Counted from the first letter of the stretch, positions 35,841-44,998 are shown. The stretch: DNA of 64,000 nucleotides from Stenotrophomonas sp. 57 (GCF_030291075.1 NZ_CP127407.1:3656001-3720000), one strand, 5' to 3'. Numbers and translations are program-made. The notes: a model not told the origin generated them from the letters alone.

Positions 35841-37228
35841 GGCGTACTCCGGGGCAGGCGGATGGTGGCGATCAGCCCCCCCTGCGGACGATTGCTCAGA
35901 TCGATACGGCCGCCGTGGCTGTCGACCACGCGCTTGACGATGGCTAGGCCCAGCCCCGCGCCTCCAGACGGTGCTCCGTCGCCACGTGCGAAGCGTTCGA
36001 AGACGCGCTCGGCATCGGCGGCCGCGATCCCCGCACCGTGGTCGGCGATGGTCAGCACCGCTTGTCCGCCGTCGACGGTCAACGCGATCTGCAACGGACC
36101 GTCGCCGCCGTACTTCAGTGCGTTGTCGACCAGGTTCTTGATCGCCTCGCGCAGCAGCAGCGCGTCGCCGTGCACCTGCACCGGCTCGGCGGTCATCGCC
36201 AGTTGCACGCGCGGCGCCGGTCCGGCCTGCGGCAAGGCTTCATGCAACGCCTGGTGCACGGTATCGGCCAGGTCCACCGCGGCAAAACGCTGCAGGTGCG
36301 AACGGTGGATCACACTGGCATCGCTGAGCAGCTGGTTGAGCAGGCGGCTCATATGGGTGGCATTGCGCTCGATCGCCTGCAGGCTGCGGCGCATGTCGTC
36401 CGGATCGTCATCATCGAGCGCCAGCTGTGCCTGCGCACGCAGCGCCGCCAACGGCGTGCGCATCTGGTGCGCGGCCTCGGCCATGAACGCGCGCAGTGTC
36501 TCGTTGCTGCTGGACAGGCGCTCCATGAAGCGGTTCAACGCTGCCACCATCTGGTCCATCTCGCGCGGCACGCGCGCGTCGAGGGGCTTCAGGTCGGACG
36601 GTTCGCGGCGCGACAGCTCGCGTTCCACCCGCACCAGTGGGCGGAACGCGCGGTGCACGCCAAAGGCCACCAGCGCCAGCAGCAGGCCGGACAGCACGCC
36701 GATCGCCAGCAGTGCGCGATTGACCATGTCCTGCGCGACCGCTTCGCGCGCGCGTCGGGTCTGGCCCACCTGCACCTGCACTTCGCCCTGCGCCGACGCC
36801 GCGGCGAAGCTGCGGCCGACCACCACGAAGCGCACGGTCTCGCCGCTGTAGGTGGCATCGAACAGTTGCGGCTGCGTGCCGGGGCGACGCGGCGGTGCCG
36901 GCAGCTCGCCATAGCCGGTGATCAGGTTGCCGCGGCTGTCGGCCACGCGATAGAACACGCGGTCTTCCGGGGCCATCGCCAGCAGATCCAGCGCGGCGTA
37001 GGGCAGATCGACCTGCCACTGGCCGTCGACCAGCGCCACCGAATCGGCGATGGACAGCGCCGAAGACACCAGCAGGTGATCGTAGGAACGGTTCGCCGCG
37101 CGCTGGCCATAGTCGCGCGCGGCGAACAGCAGTGCCACCGCGAACACTGCCAGCAATGCACCGAGGTAGAGCAGCAGCGTGCGGCGCAGCGAGCCCGGTG
37201 CCGCGTTCGCAGCGCGTACGTCAGCCAT
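35837..37228 (-). CDS. tctE: TctE-like sensor histidine kinase
   Basis: 463 residues from the ATG at 37228, which overlaps the stop of the regulator gene; other ATGs lie up to 21 bases upstream. Helix 1 (RRTLLLYLGALLAVFAVALL), a periplasmic domain of about 140 residues of the 2CSK_N type, helix 2 (LLAIGVLSGLLLALVAFGV), HAMP, HisKA with AEAAHQMRTPLAAL and HATPase with NLVDNALKYGGDG. TctE senses tricarboxylates such as citrate. The neighbouring porin and CitMHS carrier fit that role. The symbol is by similarity of layout. Confidence 0.85.
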   Translation of the reverse strand: MADVRAANAAPGSLRRTLLLYLGALLAVFAVALLFAARDYGQRAANRSYDHLLVSSALSIADSVALVDGQWQVDLPYAALDLLAMAPEDRVFYRVADSRGNLITGYGELPAPPRRPGTQPQLFDATYSGETVRFVVVGRSFAAASAQGEVQVQVGQTRRAREAVAQDMVNRALLAIGVLSGLLLALVAFGVHRAFRPLVRVERELSRREPSDLKPLDARVPREMDQMVAALNRFMERLSSSNETLRAFMAEAAHQMRTPLAALRAQAQLALDDDDPDDMRRSLQAIERNATHMSRLLNQLLSDASVIHRSHLQRFAAVDLADTVHQALHEALPQAGPAPRVQLAMTAEPVQVHGDALLLREAIKNLVDNALKYGGDGPLQIALTVDGGQAVLTIADHGAGIAAADAERVFERFARGDGAPSGGAGLGLAIVKRVVDSHGGRIDLSNRPQGGLIATIRLPRSTP

Positions 37229-37910
37229 CGGCGTCGGCGCTGCCATCACTGGCTTCCAGCAGGTAGCCGACGCCGCGCACGGTAGTGATGCGCAGCGGTG
37301 CGCCGGCCAGTTTCTTTCTCAGGCGACCAACATACAGCTCGATGGCATTCGGCCCAGCCTCGTCATCGAAGCCGAACAGGCCGTTGCCGATCTCGTCCTT
37401 GCCCACCACCTGGCCCAGCCGGCCGACCAGGATCTCCAGCAGCCGATATTCGCGGTTGGGCAGCTCGATCGGCTCGCCGTCGAGCGTGACCCGGTGCGCT
37501 GCGTTGTCGAACTGGAAGCCGCCGATCTGCACCACTTCGCTGGCCTGGCCACGCGCGCGCCGCAGCAGCACGCGGCAGCGCGCTTCGAATTCACGGAAAT
37601 CGAACGGCTTGCCCAGGTAGTCATCTGCACCGACGTCCAGTGCCTGCACGCGGTCTTCGATGCCATCGCGCGCGGTCAGCATCAGCACCGGCGTACTGTC
37701 GCCGCGCTCGCGCATGCCGGCCAGCACGCGCAGGCCGTCGAGCTTGGGCAGGCCGATGTCCAGCACCACCAGGTCGAAGCTCTGGTAGCGCAGCACGCTG
37801 GCGGCGGCCAGGCCATCGGCCTGCCAGTCCACGGCATGCCCACTGCGACGCATGCGACGGATGATCGCATCGGCCAGATCCGGGTTGTCTTCGACCAGCA
37901 GCAGGCGCAT
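37221..37910 (-). CDS. tctD: OmpR-type response regulator, TctD-like
   Basis: 229 residues. Receiver domain with Asp51 (VVLDIGLPKLDG) and winged-helix DNA-binding domain from about residue 125 (ELPNREYRLLEILVGRLGQVV, ending VRGVGYLLEA). It is first in a three-gene operon with the kinase and binding protein, all overlapping. It is divergent from the porin and citrate carrier genes, its likely targets. The start was taken at MRLLLVEDNPDL; the frame stays open far upstream by chance. Confidence 0.9.
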   Translation of the reverse strand: MRLLLVEDNPDLADAIIRRMRRSGHAVDWQADGLAAASVLRYQSFDLVVLDIGLPKLDGLRVLAGMRERGDSTPVLMLTARDGIEDRVQALDVGADDYLGKPFDFREFEARCRVLLRRARGQASEVVQIGGFQFDNAAHRVTLDGEPIELPNREYRLLEILVGRLGQVVGKDEIGNGLFGFDDEAGPNAIELYVGRLRKKLAGAPLRITTVRGVGYLLEASDGSADADG

Positions 37911-38150
37911 GGGCACGACGGTGGGAGGGGAAGCGAATGCTACCGCATGGCGCCGGGTCCGCCCGCCGGTCATGGACCGGCGCTCCCGGGATACACCACA
38001 TGGGTAGCGCCGGGGCGTGCCCGGCGGCCTTTTACGCTGCACCGCACAAACCGCTGACAGGACGATGACAGCTACGGCGACCCAGACTGCGGCCGCGCAC
38101 CGTCCGGTGCCCACGATTGCCGCGCGCCTGGCGCGCACCTGGGAGGGTTT
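37911..38150. promoter_or_regulatory. divergent tctD/porin region
   Basis: 240 bases that must hold the promoters of the tctD operon and the porin operon. It includes a REP unit at 38004-38026. AT-richer spots at 37935-37950 and 38040-38065 are promoter candidates. No convincing TctD site could be recognised. Confidence 0.4.
38004..38026 (+). repeat. REP unit with CGCCGGG stem
   Basis: GTAGCGCCGGGGCGTGCCCG followed by GCG. A GTAG head and short hairpin, unusual here because it lies between divergent promoters and not after genes. Confidence 0.75.
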
Positions 38151-39326
38151 GTGGAATTCACGTTTGCCTGGCGGCGTCCTGCCGCCATGATGGCGCTGGC
38201 GGCCCTGTCGGCGCCGGCCTTCGCTGCCGAAGACGATCGTCCGGTCACCGCCACCCTGGGTGGCCGCCTGCACCTGGACTTCGCCACCTTCGACAACGAC
38301 AACCGCGGCGCCCCGAACAAGGACGACACCGAAATCCGCCGCGCGTGGGTTGACGTGTCCGGCAAGTTCTTCGTAGTCGACTACAAGCTGGAGGCCGATT
38401 TCTCCGGCGACCGCGTCGAGGCCAAGGATGTATACCTGGCGCGCAGCTTCGGCAAGGCCGGCAAACTCACCGTCGGCCAGTTCAAGCAGTATTTCTCGCT
38501 GGATGACCGCACCAGCTCCAACTACGGCAGCTTCCTGGAGCGCGGCAACGCCGGCACCACGCTGGCACCGCTGTACCGCCTGGGCGCGTCGTGGCAGGCC
38601 AATCCGGGTGACTTCACCTGGGCGGCCAGCATCTACAGCCTGGAAAGCATCGATGCCTGGCAGGTGAAGGGCCGCGCCGCCGGTGGTCGCGTTACCTGGG
38701 CGCCCTCGCCCGCCGACGGTGACGTGCTGCACCTGGGCCTGTCGCTGGCCCGCGAGGCCTATGACAACCCCGGCGCTAACGGCGTTCCGGGCCTGAAGAT
38801 CCGCCCGCGCCCGGCCGGCCACCTGTCCGACAACAGCCGCCTGACCCTGGTCGACTTCTCCACCGGCCGCGATACCGACGTCAACAAGTGGTCGCTGGAG
38901 TACGCGCAGGTGCGCGGCCCGCTCTCGTGGCAGGGCGAGTTCAGCGGCGCCACCTTCGATGACGGCGCGCAGCGTGGCGACGTGATGGCCGCCTACGGCA
39001 TGGTCAGCTGGTTCGTCACCGGCGAAAGCCGCGCCTACGACCGCAAGACCGGCCGCTTCGCGCGGGTGAAGGACATCCGCCACAAGGCCGGCGCCTTCGA
39101 AGTGGCGCTGCGCTATGACCAGATGTGGGGCGCGCAGCATCTCGATGGCGCACCGGACCTGCGTCGCGGCAGCACCGAAGCGTGGACGCTGGGTGGCAAC
39201 TGGTACCTGCGCGACAACCTGCGCTTCATGCTCAACCTGATCGAAAGCCGCAACCGCGACCGCCTGGCCGGGGTGACGGTGGATCGCACGCGCGCGGTCA
39301 CCGGCCGCCTGCAGTACGACTTCTAA
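38151..39326 (+). CDS. OprO/OprP family porin, probable tricarboxylate porin
   Basis: 391 residues. GTG start six bases after GGGAGG; a later ATG at 38187 has no such site. Signal peptide ends near residue 26 (SAPAFAA). Beta-barrel with terminal Phe; RTSSNYGSFLERGNA marks the OprP-type channel region. Paralogue of the porin at 27753. Divergent from tctDE and 72 bases before the citMHS gene, so it is probably the outer-membrane entry for citrate-like acids. In pseudomonads the analogous TctD-controlled porin is OpdH, of another family. Confidence 0.86.
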   Translation: MEFTFAWRRPAAMMALAALSAPAFAAEDDRPVTATLGGRLHLDFATFDNDNRGAPNKDDTEIRRAWVDVSGKFFVVDYKLEADFSGDRVEAKDVYLARSFGKAGKLTVGQFKQYFSLDDRTSSNYGSFLERGNAGTTLAPLYRLGASWQANPGDFTWAASIYSLESIDAWQVKGRAAGGRVTWAPSPADGDVLHLGLSLAREAYDNPGANGVPGLKIRPRPAGHLSDNSRLTLVDFSTGRDTDVNKWSLEYAQVRGPLSWQGEFSGATFDDGAQRGDVMAAYGMVSWFVTGESRAYDRKTGRFARVKDIRHKAGAFEVALRYDQMWGAQHLDGAPDLRRGSTEAWTLGGNWYLRDNLRFMLNLIESRNRDRLAGVTVDRTRAVTGRLQYDF

Positions 39327-39398
39327 GCCCGGATTCCCGGGCATGCCGCCCGGGCCCCTTCCACTCACCCACGTCCTGTTTTCGCAAGGAGTCCGCAG

Positions 39399-40730
39399 AT
39401 GATGCTGAGCATCCTCGGCTTTGGCATGGTCATTACGTTCATGTACTTGATCATGAGCAAGCGCCTGTCGCCGCTCGTCGCCCTGATCACCATCCCCATC
39501 CTGTTCGCGCTGATCGGCGGGTTCGGCGCCGGCATCGACGAGATGATGCTGGAGGGCATCAAGAAGATCGCGCCCACCGGCGTGATGCTGATGTTCGCCA
39601 TCCTCTACTTCGGCGTGATGATCGATGCCGGCCTGTTCGATCCGCTGGTGCGGGTGATCCTGCGCTTCGTCAAGGGCGATCCGATGAAGATCGTACTCGG
39701 CACCGCGGTGCTGGCGATGCTGATCTCGCTCGATGGTGATGGCTCGACCACCTACATGATCACCGTCTCGGCGATGCTGCCGCTGTACCAGCGCCTCGGC
39801 ATGAACGCGCTGAACATGACCTGCGTGACCATCCTGGCCGGCGGCGTGATGAACCTGACCCCGTGGGGCGGCCCGACCGCACGCGCGGCCACCGCGCTGC
39901 ACGTGGACCCGGCCGATGTGTTCGTGCCGCTGATCCCTTCGATGGTGATCGCCTGTGCCGGCGTGCTGCTGCTGGCCTGGTACCTGGGCCTGAAGGAACG
40001 CCGCCGCCTGGGCGTGGTAACCCTGCCGCAGGGTGGCAGCTGGATGGACAACAGCGTGTCCGATGACAACAACGCGCTGCCGTCGGTGGAGGACGCCGAA
40101 GACATCAAGCGGCCGAAGCTGCTGTGGGTGAACCTGGCCCTGACCGTAGCGCTGATGACTGCGCTGATCATCGGCGTGCTGCCGATGCCGGTGCTGTTCA
40201 TGGTCGGCTTCGCCATCGCGCTGGTGATCAACTACCCTAACCTGGCCGAACAGCGCCGCCGCGTGGTCAACCACGCCGGCAACGTGCTGTCGGTGGTGTC
40301 GCTGATCTTCGCTGCGGGCATCTTCACCGGCATCCTCAACAACACCGGCATGGTCGAAGCGATGTCCCACAGCTTCCTGGCCGTGATCCCGGAATCGTGG
40401 GGACCGTACCTGGCGGTGATCACCGCTGTGGCGTCGATGCCGTTCACCTTCTTCATGTCCAACGATGCCTTCTACTTCGGCGTGCTGCCGATCCTGTCCG
40501 AGGCCGCCGGCAACTACGGCATCACCCCGGTGGAAATGGCGCGTGCATCGCTGGCCGGCCAACCGGTGCATCTGCTCAGCCCGCTGGTGCCGTCCACCTA
40601 CCTGCTGGTGGGCCTGGCCAAGGTCGAATTCGCCGACCACCAGAAGTTCACCCTGAAGTGGGCCATCGCCATCTCGATGCTGCTGATGATCGGCAGCCTG
40701 CTGTTCGGCCTGTATCCCCTCGCCGCCTGA
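39399..40730 (+). CDS. citM: CitMHS family citrate-metal:proton symporter
   Basis: 443 residues with about 12 membrane helices. MLMFAILYFGVMIDAGLF and SLDGDGSTTYMITVSAML near residues 65 and 110, and TPWGGPTARAATAL near 155, are marks of the CitMHS family, which takes up citrate complexed with a divalent metal. A strong ribosome site AAGGAG precedes the ATG. It follows the porin gene in the same direction. The symbol is given by family only. Confidence 0.88.
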   Translation: MMLSILGFGMVITFMYLIMSKRLSPLVALITIPILFALIGGFGAGIDEMMLEGIKKIAPTGVMLMFAILYFGVMIDAGLFDPLVRVILRFVKGDPMKIVLGTAVLAMLISLDGDGSTTYMITVSAMLPLYQRLGMNALNMTCVTILAGGVMNLTPWGGPTARAATALHVDPADVFVPLIPSMVIACAGVLLLAWYLGLKERRRLGVVTLPQGGSWMDNSVSDDNNALPSVEDAEDIKRPKLLWVNLALTVALMTALIIGVLPMPVLFMVGFAIALVINYPNLAEQRRRVVNHAGNVLSVVSLIFAAGIFTGILNNTGMVEAMSHSFLAVIPESWGPYLAVITAVASMPFTFFMSNDAFYFGVLPILSEAAGNYGITPVEMARASLAGQPVHLLSPLVPSTYLLVGLAKVEFADHQKFTLKWAIAISMLLMIGSLLFGLYPLAA

Positions 40731-40754
40731 CCCTTTGCCAAGGAGCCTTCTGCA

Positions 40755-41495
40755 ATGACGCTTCGAATCGCTTACGTCACCAGTGGAATGGGCAGTGTCG
40801 GCACTGCCATCTGCCAGAGCCTGGCCCGCAGCGGCCACACCGTGGTTGCCGGCTGCGCGCCGAACTCGCCGCGCAAGGCCAACTGGCTGCGCGAGCAGCG
40901 CGAACAGGGCTTCGACTTCATCGCCTCCGAAGGCAACGCGACCGACTGGGTCTCGACCAGCGCGGCGTTCGCCAAGGTCCGCGCCGAAGTCGGTGAGGTC
41001 GATGTACTGGTCAACAACTCCGGCGGCAGCCGCGACCTGCTGTTCCGGCAGATGACGGTGGAGGACTGGAACGCGGTGATCGCCTCCAACCTCAACGCAC
41101 TGTTCAACCTGACCAAGCAGGTGGTCGACGGCATGGCCACGCGCGGCTGGGGCCGCATCATCAACATCGGCTCGGTCAGCGCCCACAAGGGCCAGATCGG
41201 CCAGGTGAACTACGCCACCGCCAAGGCCGCGATGCATGGCTTCAGCCGTGCGCTGGCCGCCGAAGTGGCTTCGCGCGGCGTCACCGTCAACACGCTGTCG
41301 CCAGGCTACATCGCCAGCCAGGCGATCAGCAGCTTCCCGCCGGATGTGCTGGACCGGCTGGCGGCGTCGGTGCCGGTGCGTCGCCTGGGCCGCCCCGAGG
41401 AAGTGGCCGGCCTGTGCGCCTGGCTGGCGTCGGATGAAGCCTCGTATGTGACCGGTGCCGACTACGCCGTCAATGGTGGCCTGTACATGGGCTAA
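40755..41495 (+). CDS. acetoacetyl-CoA reductase-like SDR (PhaB type)
   Basis: 246 residues. The cofactor loop is SGMGSVGTAI. The catalytic triad is Ser in NIGSVSAHKGQ, Tyr and Lys in NYATAKAAMHGF, followed by VNTLSPGYIASQAI. Sequence style is that of PhaB, which reduces acetoacetyl-CoA with NADPH. No phaA or phaC is near. It lies 24 bases after the citrate carrier with its own AAGGAG site, so it belongs to that operon; its role there is unclear. Confidence 0.82.
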   Translation: MTLRIAYVTSGMGSVGTAICQSLARSGHTVVAGCAPNSPRKANWLREQREQGFDFIASEGNATDWVSTSAAFAKVRAEVGEVDVLVNNSGGSRDLLFRQMTVEDWNAVIASNLNALFNLTKQVVDGMATRGWGRIINIGSVSAHKGQIGQVNYATAKAAMHGFSRALAAEVASRGVTVNTLSPGYIASQAISSFPPDVLDRLAASVPVRRLGRPEEVAGLCAWLASDEASYVTGADYAVNGGLYMG

Positions 41496-41517
41496 GCCCT
41501 CCCCCACGGAGTGCGCC

Positions 41518-41563
41518 GGGGCCGGAGAACCTTCGCATGCGAGGGGGATCCGGCCCCTTTTTT
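41518..41563 (+). terminator. Rho-independent terminator after the citrate operon
   Basis: Stem GGGGCCGGA / TCCGGCCCC (41518-41526, 41549-41557) with an inner palindrome, followed by six T residues. Confidence 0.92.
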
Positions 41564-41620
41564 CTGCCTGTACTGCGCCCGTGCTATACCGGCGACGAGC
41601 CAGGCACCGGGAGTGTGCGC

Positions 41621-42265
41621 ATGCAGCCCTGGGGGTGGACCATCGCGATGATGCTGTTGCCCGCGCTGTGCGTGGCGGCTACCCCGGCTGCGATGCCCAT
41701 GGCTGATGAGATGCAGGCCGACCGGCTGGTGGAACTGAGCCGGCGCTGGGCGGCGCCATGGCCGCGCACACCACGGCTTGCCGACCTGCATTCGGTCATT
41801 CCTGCGCCAGCGGCGGCCATCGAAACGCGCGCGGCGCCGCCGCACCTGACATTGCCTTCGATGCCGCTTTCACCGCCGCTGCGGGTCACGGCCGGCGTGG
41901 TGACGCTGCACCCGGACCATCAACGCGTGCAGTCCGTGCGCCTGGGCATCGGCGGTGCCTGCGTGACCCGCCAGCAGGTCAATCAGCGCTTCGGCCGCCC
42001 CGATCGCGTACGTCCGCCCAGTGGTCATGCGCCGGAACAGGTACTGACGCTGAGCTACGCCGAGGCTGATCGCTGGATCAGCTATCTGTTCCCCGGCGTG
42101 GATCACCGTTGCGTCTCGCAGGTGGTTCTCACGATTGCCGTGCCTCGTTCGTTGGATTTTCGTAAAGAAGGTTTCATGTTCCGTTCGCATAGTGGCCATG
42201 CACCGCGCACGCATGCCGGTGACCACCCCCAATGCAACGGACCACCATGCAGACCCGACACCTGA
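41621..42265 (+). CDS. hypothetical exported protein
   Basis: 214 residues, family not recognised. The N terminus (MQPWGWTIAMMLLPALCVAA) is a signal peptide. The middle is rich in Pro and Ala; the segment GGACVTRQQVNQRFGRPDRV and a later CVSQVVLTIAV look structured, with two Cys that could pair. The start follows GGGAG. The 3' end overlaps the TonB receptor start by 19 bases, so the last 40 residues, of poor composition, may be a run-on. Confidence 0.6.
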   Translation: MQPWGWTIAMMLLPALCVAATPAAMPMADEMQADRLVELSRRWAAPWPRTPRLADLHSVIPAPAAAIETRAAPPHLTLPSMPLSPPLRVTAGVVTLHPDHQRVQSVRLGIGGACVTRQQVNQRFGRPDRVRPPSGHAPEQVLTLSYAEADRWISYLFPGVDHRCVSQVVLTIAVPRSLDFRKEGFMFRSHSGHAPRTHAGDHPQCNGPPCRPDT

Positions 42266-44550
42266 CGATCGCCGTGGCGATCGCGCTCTCCGCCGCCGCC
42301 AGCGCACATGCCGCCACCGTGTCCGACACCGGCGCCAACGCCAGCACCGACGCCGCGCTGAGCGCGCAGACGCTGGATACCGTCTCCGTGATCGGCCAGG
42401 GCGAGACCCGCCAGGTGCAGCGCATCACCGCCGTCGACAAGCAGGTTCTGCCGCCGGGCACCAGCGGCCAGAAGATCCTCGATCGCCTGCCGGGCGTGTC
42501 GGTGCAGTCCAACGATGCCTTCGGCGCCAACGAGGAATCGCAGACCATCAGCCTGCGCGGCTTCGACAAGAGCCGCCTGGGCTATACGCTCGATGGCATT
42601 CCGCTGGGTGACAACAGCTACGGCAACTACAACGGCCTGAGCATCGCCCGCGCGATCATCGCCGAGAACCTGGCCGGCGCCGAACTGTCGCAGGGCATCG
42701 GCTCGCTGGGCGTGGCGTCGACCAGCAACCTGGGCGGCACCATCCAGTACTTCTCGATGGACCCGTCCACCGAATTCGGTGGACGGGCCAGCGTCACCGT
42801 GGGTGACAACAACCAGCGTCGCGGCTACCTGCGCGTGGATACCGGCGACATCAACGGCTTCTCGGCCTATGTCTCCGGCGTGCACCAGGACCAGGACATG
42901 TGGGCCGCGCCGTACCAGAACCAGACCACGCGCCAGTTCAATGCCAAGGCGGTGTGGAATGTCGGCGACCACCGCTTCGGTGCGTTCGTGGCCACCTCGC
43001 GCGCCAGCCAGGCCAACTACGCCTACCTGTCCAAGGACATGCTGGCACGCGGGCTGGGCTACGACTGGAACATCTATGCACCGGACTGGGACCGCGCCGT
43101 CGCTGCCGCGTACTGCGCACCGGGCACCTACAACAAGGCACGCTGCAAGTTCAGCGGCGGCGTCAACAGCATCGACGATGCCTACTACCAGAGCCGTGCG
43201 CTGCGCGACGACAACCTGTACTCGGTCGATGCCGATCTGCGCCTCGGCGAGCAGGGCCGCCTGAAGCTGCTGGCCTACCACCATGACAACCGTGGCCAGG
43301 GCCACTGGTGGGCCCCGGGCCAGCCGTCCTACCCGGGCACCGACAAAATGCTGCCGATCTCGATCCGCAGCACCAACTACACGATCAACCGCGATGGCCT
43401 GACCGCCGCGCTGTCGTGGACGGTGGGCATCCACGAGCTGGAGGCCGGGCTGTGGTACGAGCAGAACGACCATAACGTCTCCCGCAACTTCTACTACATC
43501 AGCGGCCCGTTCCTGGACGACCTGTACCTGAAGAACCCGGACCGCCTGCTGTTCAACCAGGACTTCGACATCCGCACGCGCCAGTTCTACGTGCAGGACC
43601 GCATGCGCTTCCTGGACCAGCGCCTGACCGTGGATGTCGGCATCAAGAGCCCGAACACCCGCATGCGCGCCACCGCCAAGCCTGGCGTGGAAACCAGCAT
43701 CGCCTCGGGCACGCTGACCGCCAAGGAATCGGTGCTGCCGCAGGTGGGTCTGGGCTTCAAGCTCAACGCCAACAACGAGCTGTTCGCCTCGTACGCCGAG
43801 AACATCGCCGCGTTCGTCGGTGGTGGCAGCGGTGGCCCGCTGCAGGTGTCGCCGGAATCGTTTGCGGCCAGCGCCGGCCTGGAGCCGGAGAAGTCCAAGA
43901 GCCTGGAAGCCGGCTTCCGCACCTTCGGTGAGAAGTACCAGGCCTCGATCGCCGCCTACAACGTGAAGTTTGACAATCGCCTGCTGTCGCTGAACCCGTG
44001 CTCGAGCATCGAAGTCGGTACGCGTCCGGAGTGCGTGACGCGCTTCATCAACGTCGGTTCGGTGAAGAGCCACGGTGCGGAGCTGACCTTCATCCTCAAG
44101 CCGATCGACGGCCTGCAGTGGTACAACGCGCTGTCCTGGAACAAGACCACCTACGAGGATGACTACACCTCGGGCGGCGCGATCGTGCCGGTAGCCGGCA
44201 AGATCACGGTGGATACGCCGCAGCGCATGGCCTCCAGCGAGATCAGCTGGAACCGCGACGGCTTCTTCGCCAGCCTGCGTGCCAAGTACACCGGCAAGCG
44301 CTACTACACCTACACCAACGACCAGTCGGTGCCGGGCGTGACCACCTTCGACGCCGGCGCGGGCTACGACTTCGGCCCGGGCCTGGGCCTGCGCAACGTG
44401 CGGGTGTCGTTGAACGCGACCAACCTGACCAACAAGCGCTATGCGGGCCAGCTGAGTTCGTTCGCGCCGACCGATCCGAAGGGCACGCGGTATGCGATCC
44501 ATGCGAGCGCGCCGCGGCAGTTGTTCATGACGGTGGCGGCGGAGTTCTAA
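42247..44550 (+). CDS. TonB-dependent outer membrane receptor
   Basis: 767 residues from the chosen ATG (five more from an ATG at 42232). Signal peptide ends near residue 22 (AAASAHA). A likely TonB box LDTVSVIG is followed by the plug domain (about 55-165, SLRGFDKSRLGYTLDGIPLGD) and a 22-strand barrel ending in Phe (FMTVAAEF). It takes up an iron complex or another large ligand using TonB energy. The ligand cannot be predicted. No Fur-like site was recognised upstream. Confidence 0.92.
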   Translation: MQTRHLTIAVAIALSAAASAHAATVSDTGANASTDAALSAQTLDTVSVIGQGETRQVQRITAVDKQVLPPGTSGQKILDRLPGVSVQSNDAFGANEESQTISLRGFDKSRLGYTLDGIPLGDNSYGNYNGLSIARAIIAENLAGAELSQGIGSLGVASTSNLGGTIQYFSMDPSTEFGGRASVTVGDNNQRRGYLRVDTGDINGFSAYVSGVHQDQDMWAAPYQNQTTRQFNAKAVWNVGDHRFGAFVATSRASQANYAYLSKDMLARGLGYDWNIYAPDWDRAVAAAYCAPGTYNKARCKFSGGVNSIDDAYYQSRALRDDNLYSVDADLRLGEQGRLKLLAYHHDNRGQGHWWAPGQPSYPGTDKMLPISIRSTNYTINRDGLTAALSWTVGIHELEAGLWYEQNDHNVSRNFYYISGPFLDDLYLKNPDRLLFNQDFDIRTRQFYVQDRMRFLDQRLTVDVGIKSPNTRMRATAKPGVETSIASGTLTAKESVLPQVGLGFKLNANNELFASYAENIAAFVGGGSGGPLQVSPESFAASAGLEPEKSKSLEAGFRTFGEKYQASIAAYNVKFDNRLLSLNPCSSIEVGTRPECVTRFINVGSVKSHGAELTFILKPIDGLQWYNALSWNKTTYEDDYTSGGAIVPVAGKITVDTPQRMASSEISWNRDGFFASLRAKYTGKRYYTYTNDQSVPGVTTFDAGAGYDFGPGLGLRNVRVSLNATNLTNKRYAGQLSSFAPTDPKGTRYAIHASAPRQLFMTVAAEF

Positions 44551-44590
44551 ATCAAAAGCGGGCGCTGCGGCGCATCAATACCGCAGCGGG

Positions 44591-44696
44591 GCGAGGTGGG
44601 ACGGGCCGAGGCAGGACCCGCCGCAAGTACGTCCATGTAGGCTCGGTCGGCGCATCCATGCGCCTCACGGTCCTGCCTCGGCCCGTCCCACCTCGC
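44591..44696 (+). repeat. long-stem hairpin element 1
   Basis: Perfect 28-bp stem: 44591-44618 (begins GCGAGGTGGGACGGGCC) pairs with 44669-44696. The 50-nt loop 44619-44668 contains GTCCATGTAGGCTCGG and CGCATCCATGCG. Confidence 0.95.
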
Positions 44697-44750
44697 TCGA
44701 CAATTCCCTGCGCCGGCGCGGAGGCAATGGAAAGCAAGAGCAAAAGCAAA

Positions 44751-44779
44751 GAGCCGGGCATTGCCCGGCTCTTTGCTTT
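44751..44779. terminator. hairpin with T-run between the two long hairpins
   Basis: Perfect stem GAGCCGGGCA / TGCCCGGCTC (44751-44770) with no spacer, followed by CTTTGCTTTT. The AAAGCAAA/TTTGCTTT flanks extend the stem, so it could terminate both convergent transcripts. Confidence 0.7.
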
Positions 44780-44844
44780 TCAAGCTCTTCAAGCGCAATT
44801 CCTTCGGCGCGGTGATGTGCTGCCGCCCGCGCGGGAAACTGTCT

Positions 44845-44952
44845 GGCGGCGGTGGCGCACCCTGGCCAGGACCGTGAGGCGCATGGATGCGCCGATCGAG
44901 CCCCCATGGATGGGTTTACGGCGTGTCCTGGCCAGGGTGCGCCACCGCCGCC
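44845..44952 (-). repeat. long-stem hairpin element 2
   Basis: Perfect 28-bp stem: 44845-44872 (begins GGCGGCGGTGGCGCACC) pairs with 44925-44952. The loop on the minus strand matches the loop of element 1 at 42 of 50 positions, while the stem sequences are unrelated. Confidence 0.95.
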
Positions 44953-44998
44953 CAGCGATATCAATCGAGGCGCCAGCGCATCATCCCGCCAACGCATT

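Larger units (their letters stand above)
44551..44998. other. 448-bp intergenic region with two large hairpins
   Basis: Between the convergent TonB receptor and QEGLA-protein genes. It holds two 28-bp-stem hairpins with related 50-nt loops (listed separately), and between them a smaller stem-loop GAGCCGGGCA / TGCCCGGCTC (44751-44770) with T-rich flank TTTGCTTTT. No gene is supported. Confidence 0.8.

Noticed and set aside
37221..41507. Very long open frames antisense to real genes, up to about 1400 codons; similar ones oppose the GH92 gene and the hybrid kinase
   Set aside because: High GC leaves antisense frames open by chance. Their translations are His/Arg/Gln-rich with no family motifs, and they oppose genes with clear domains.
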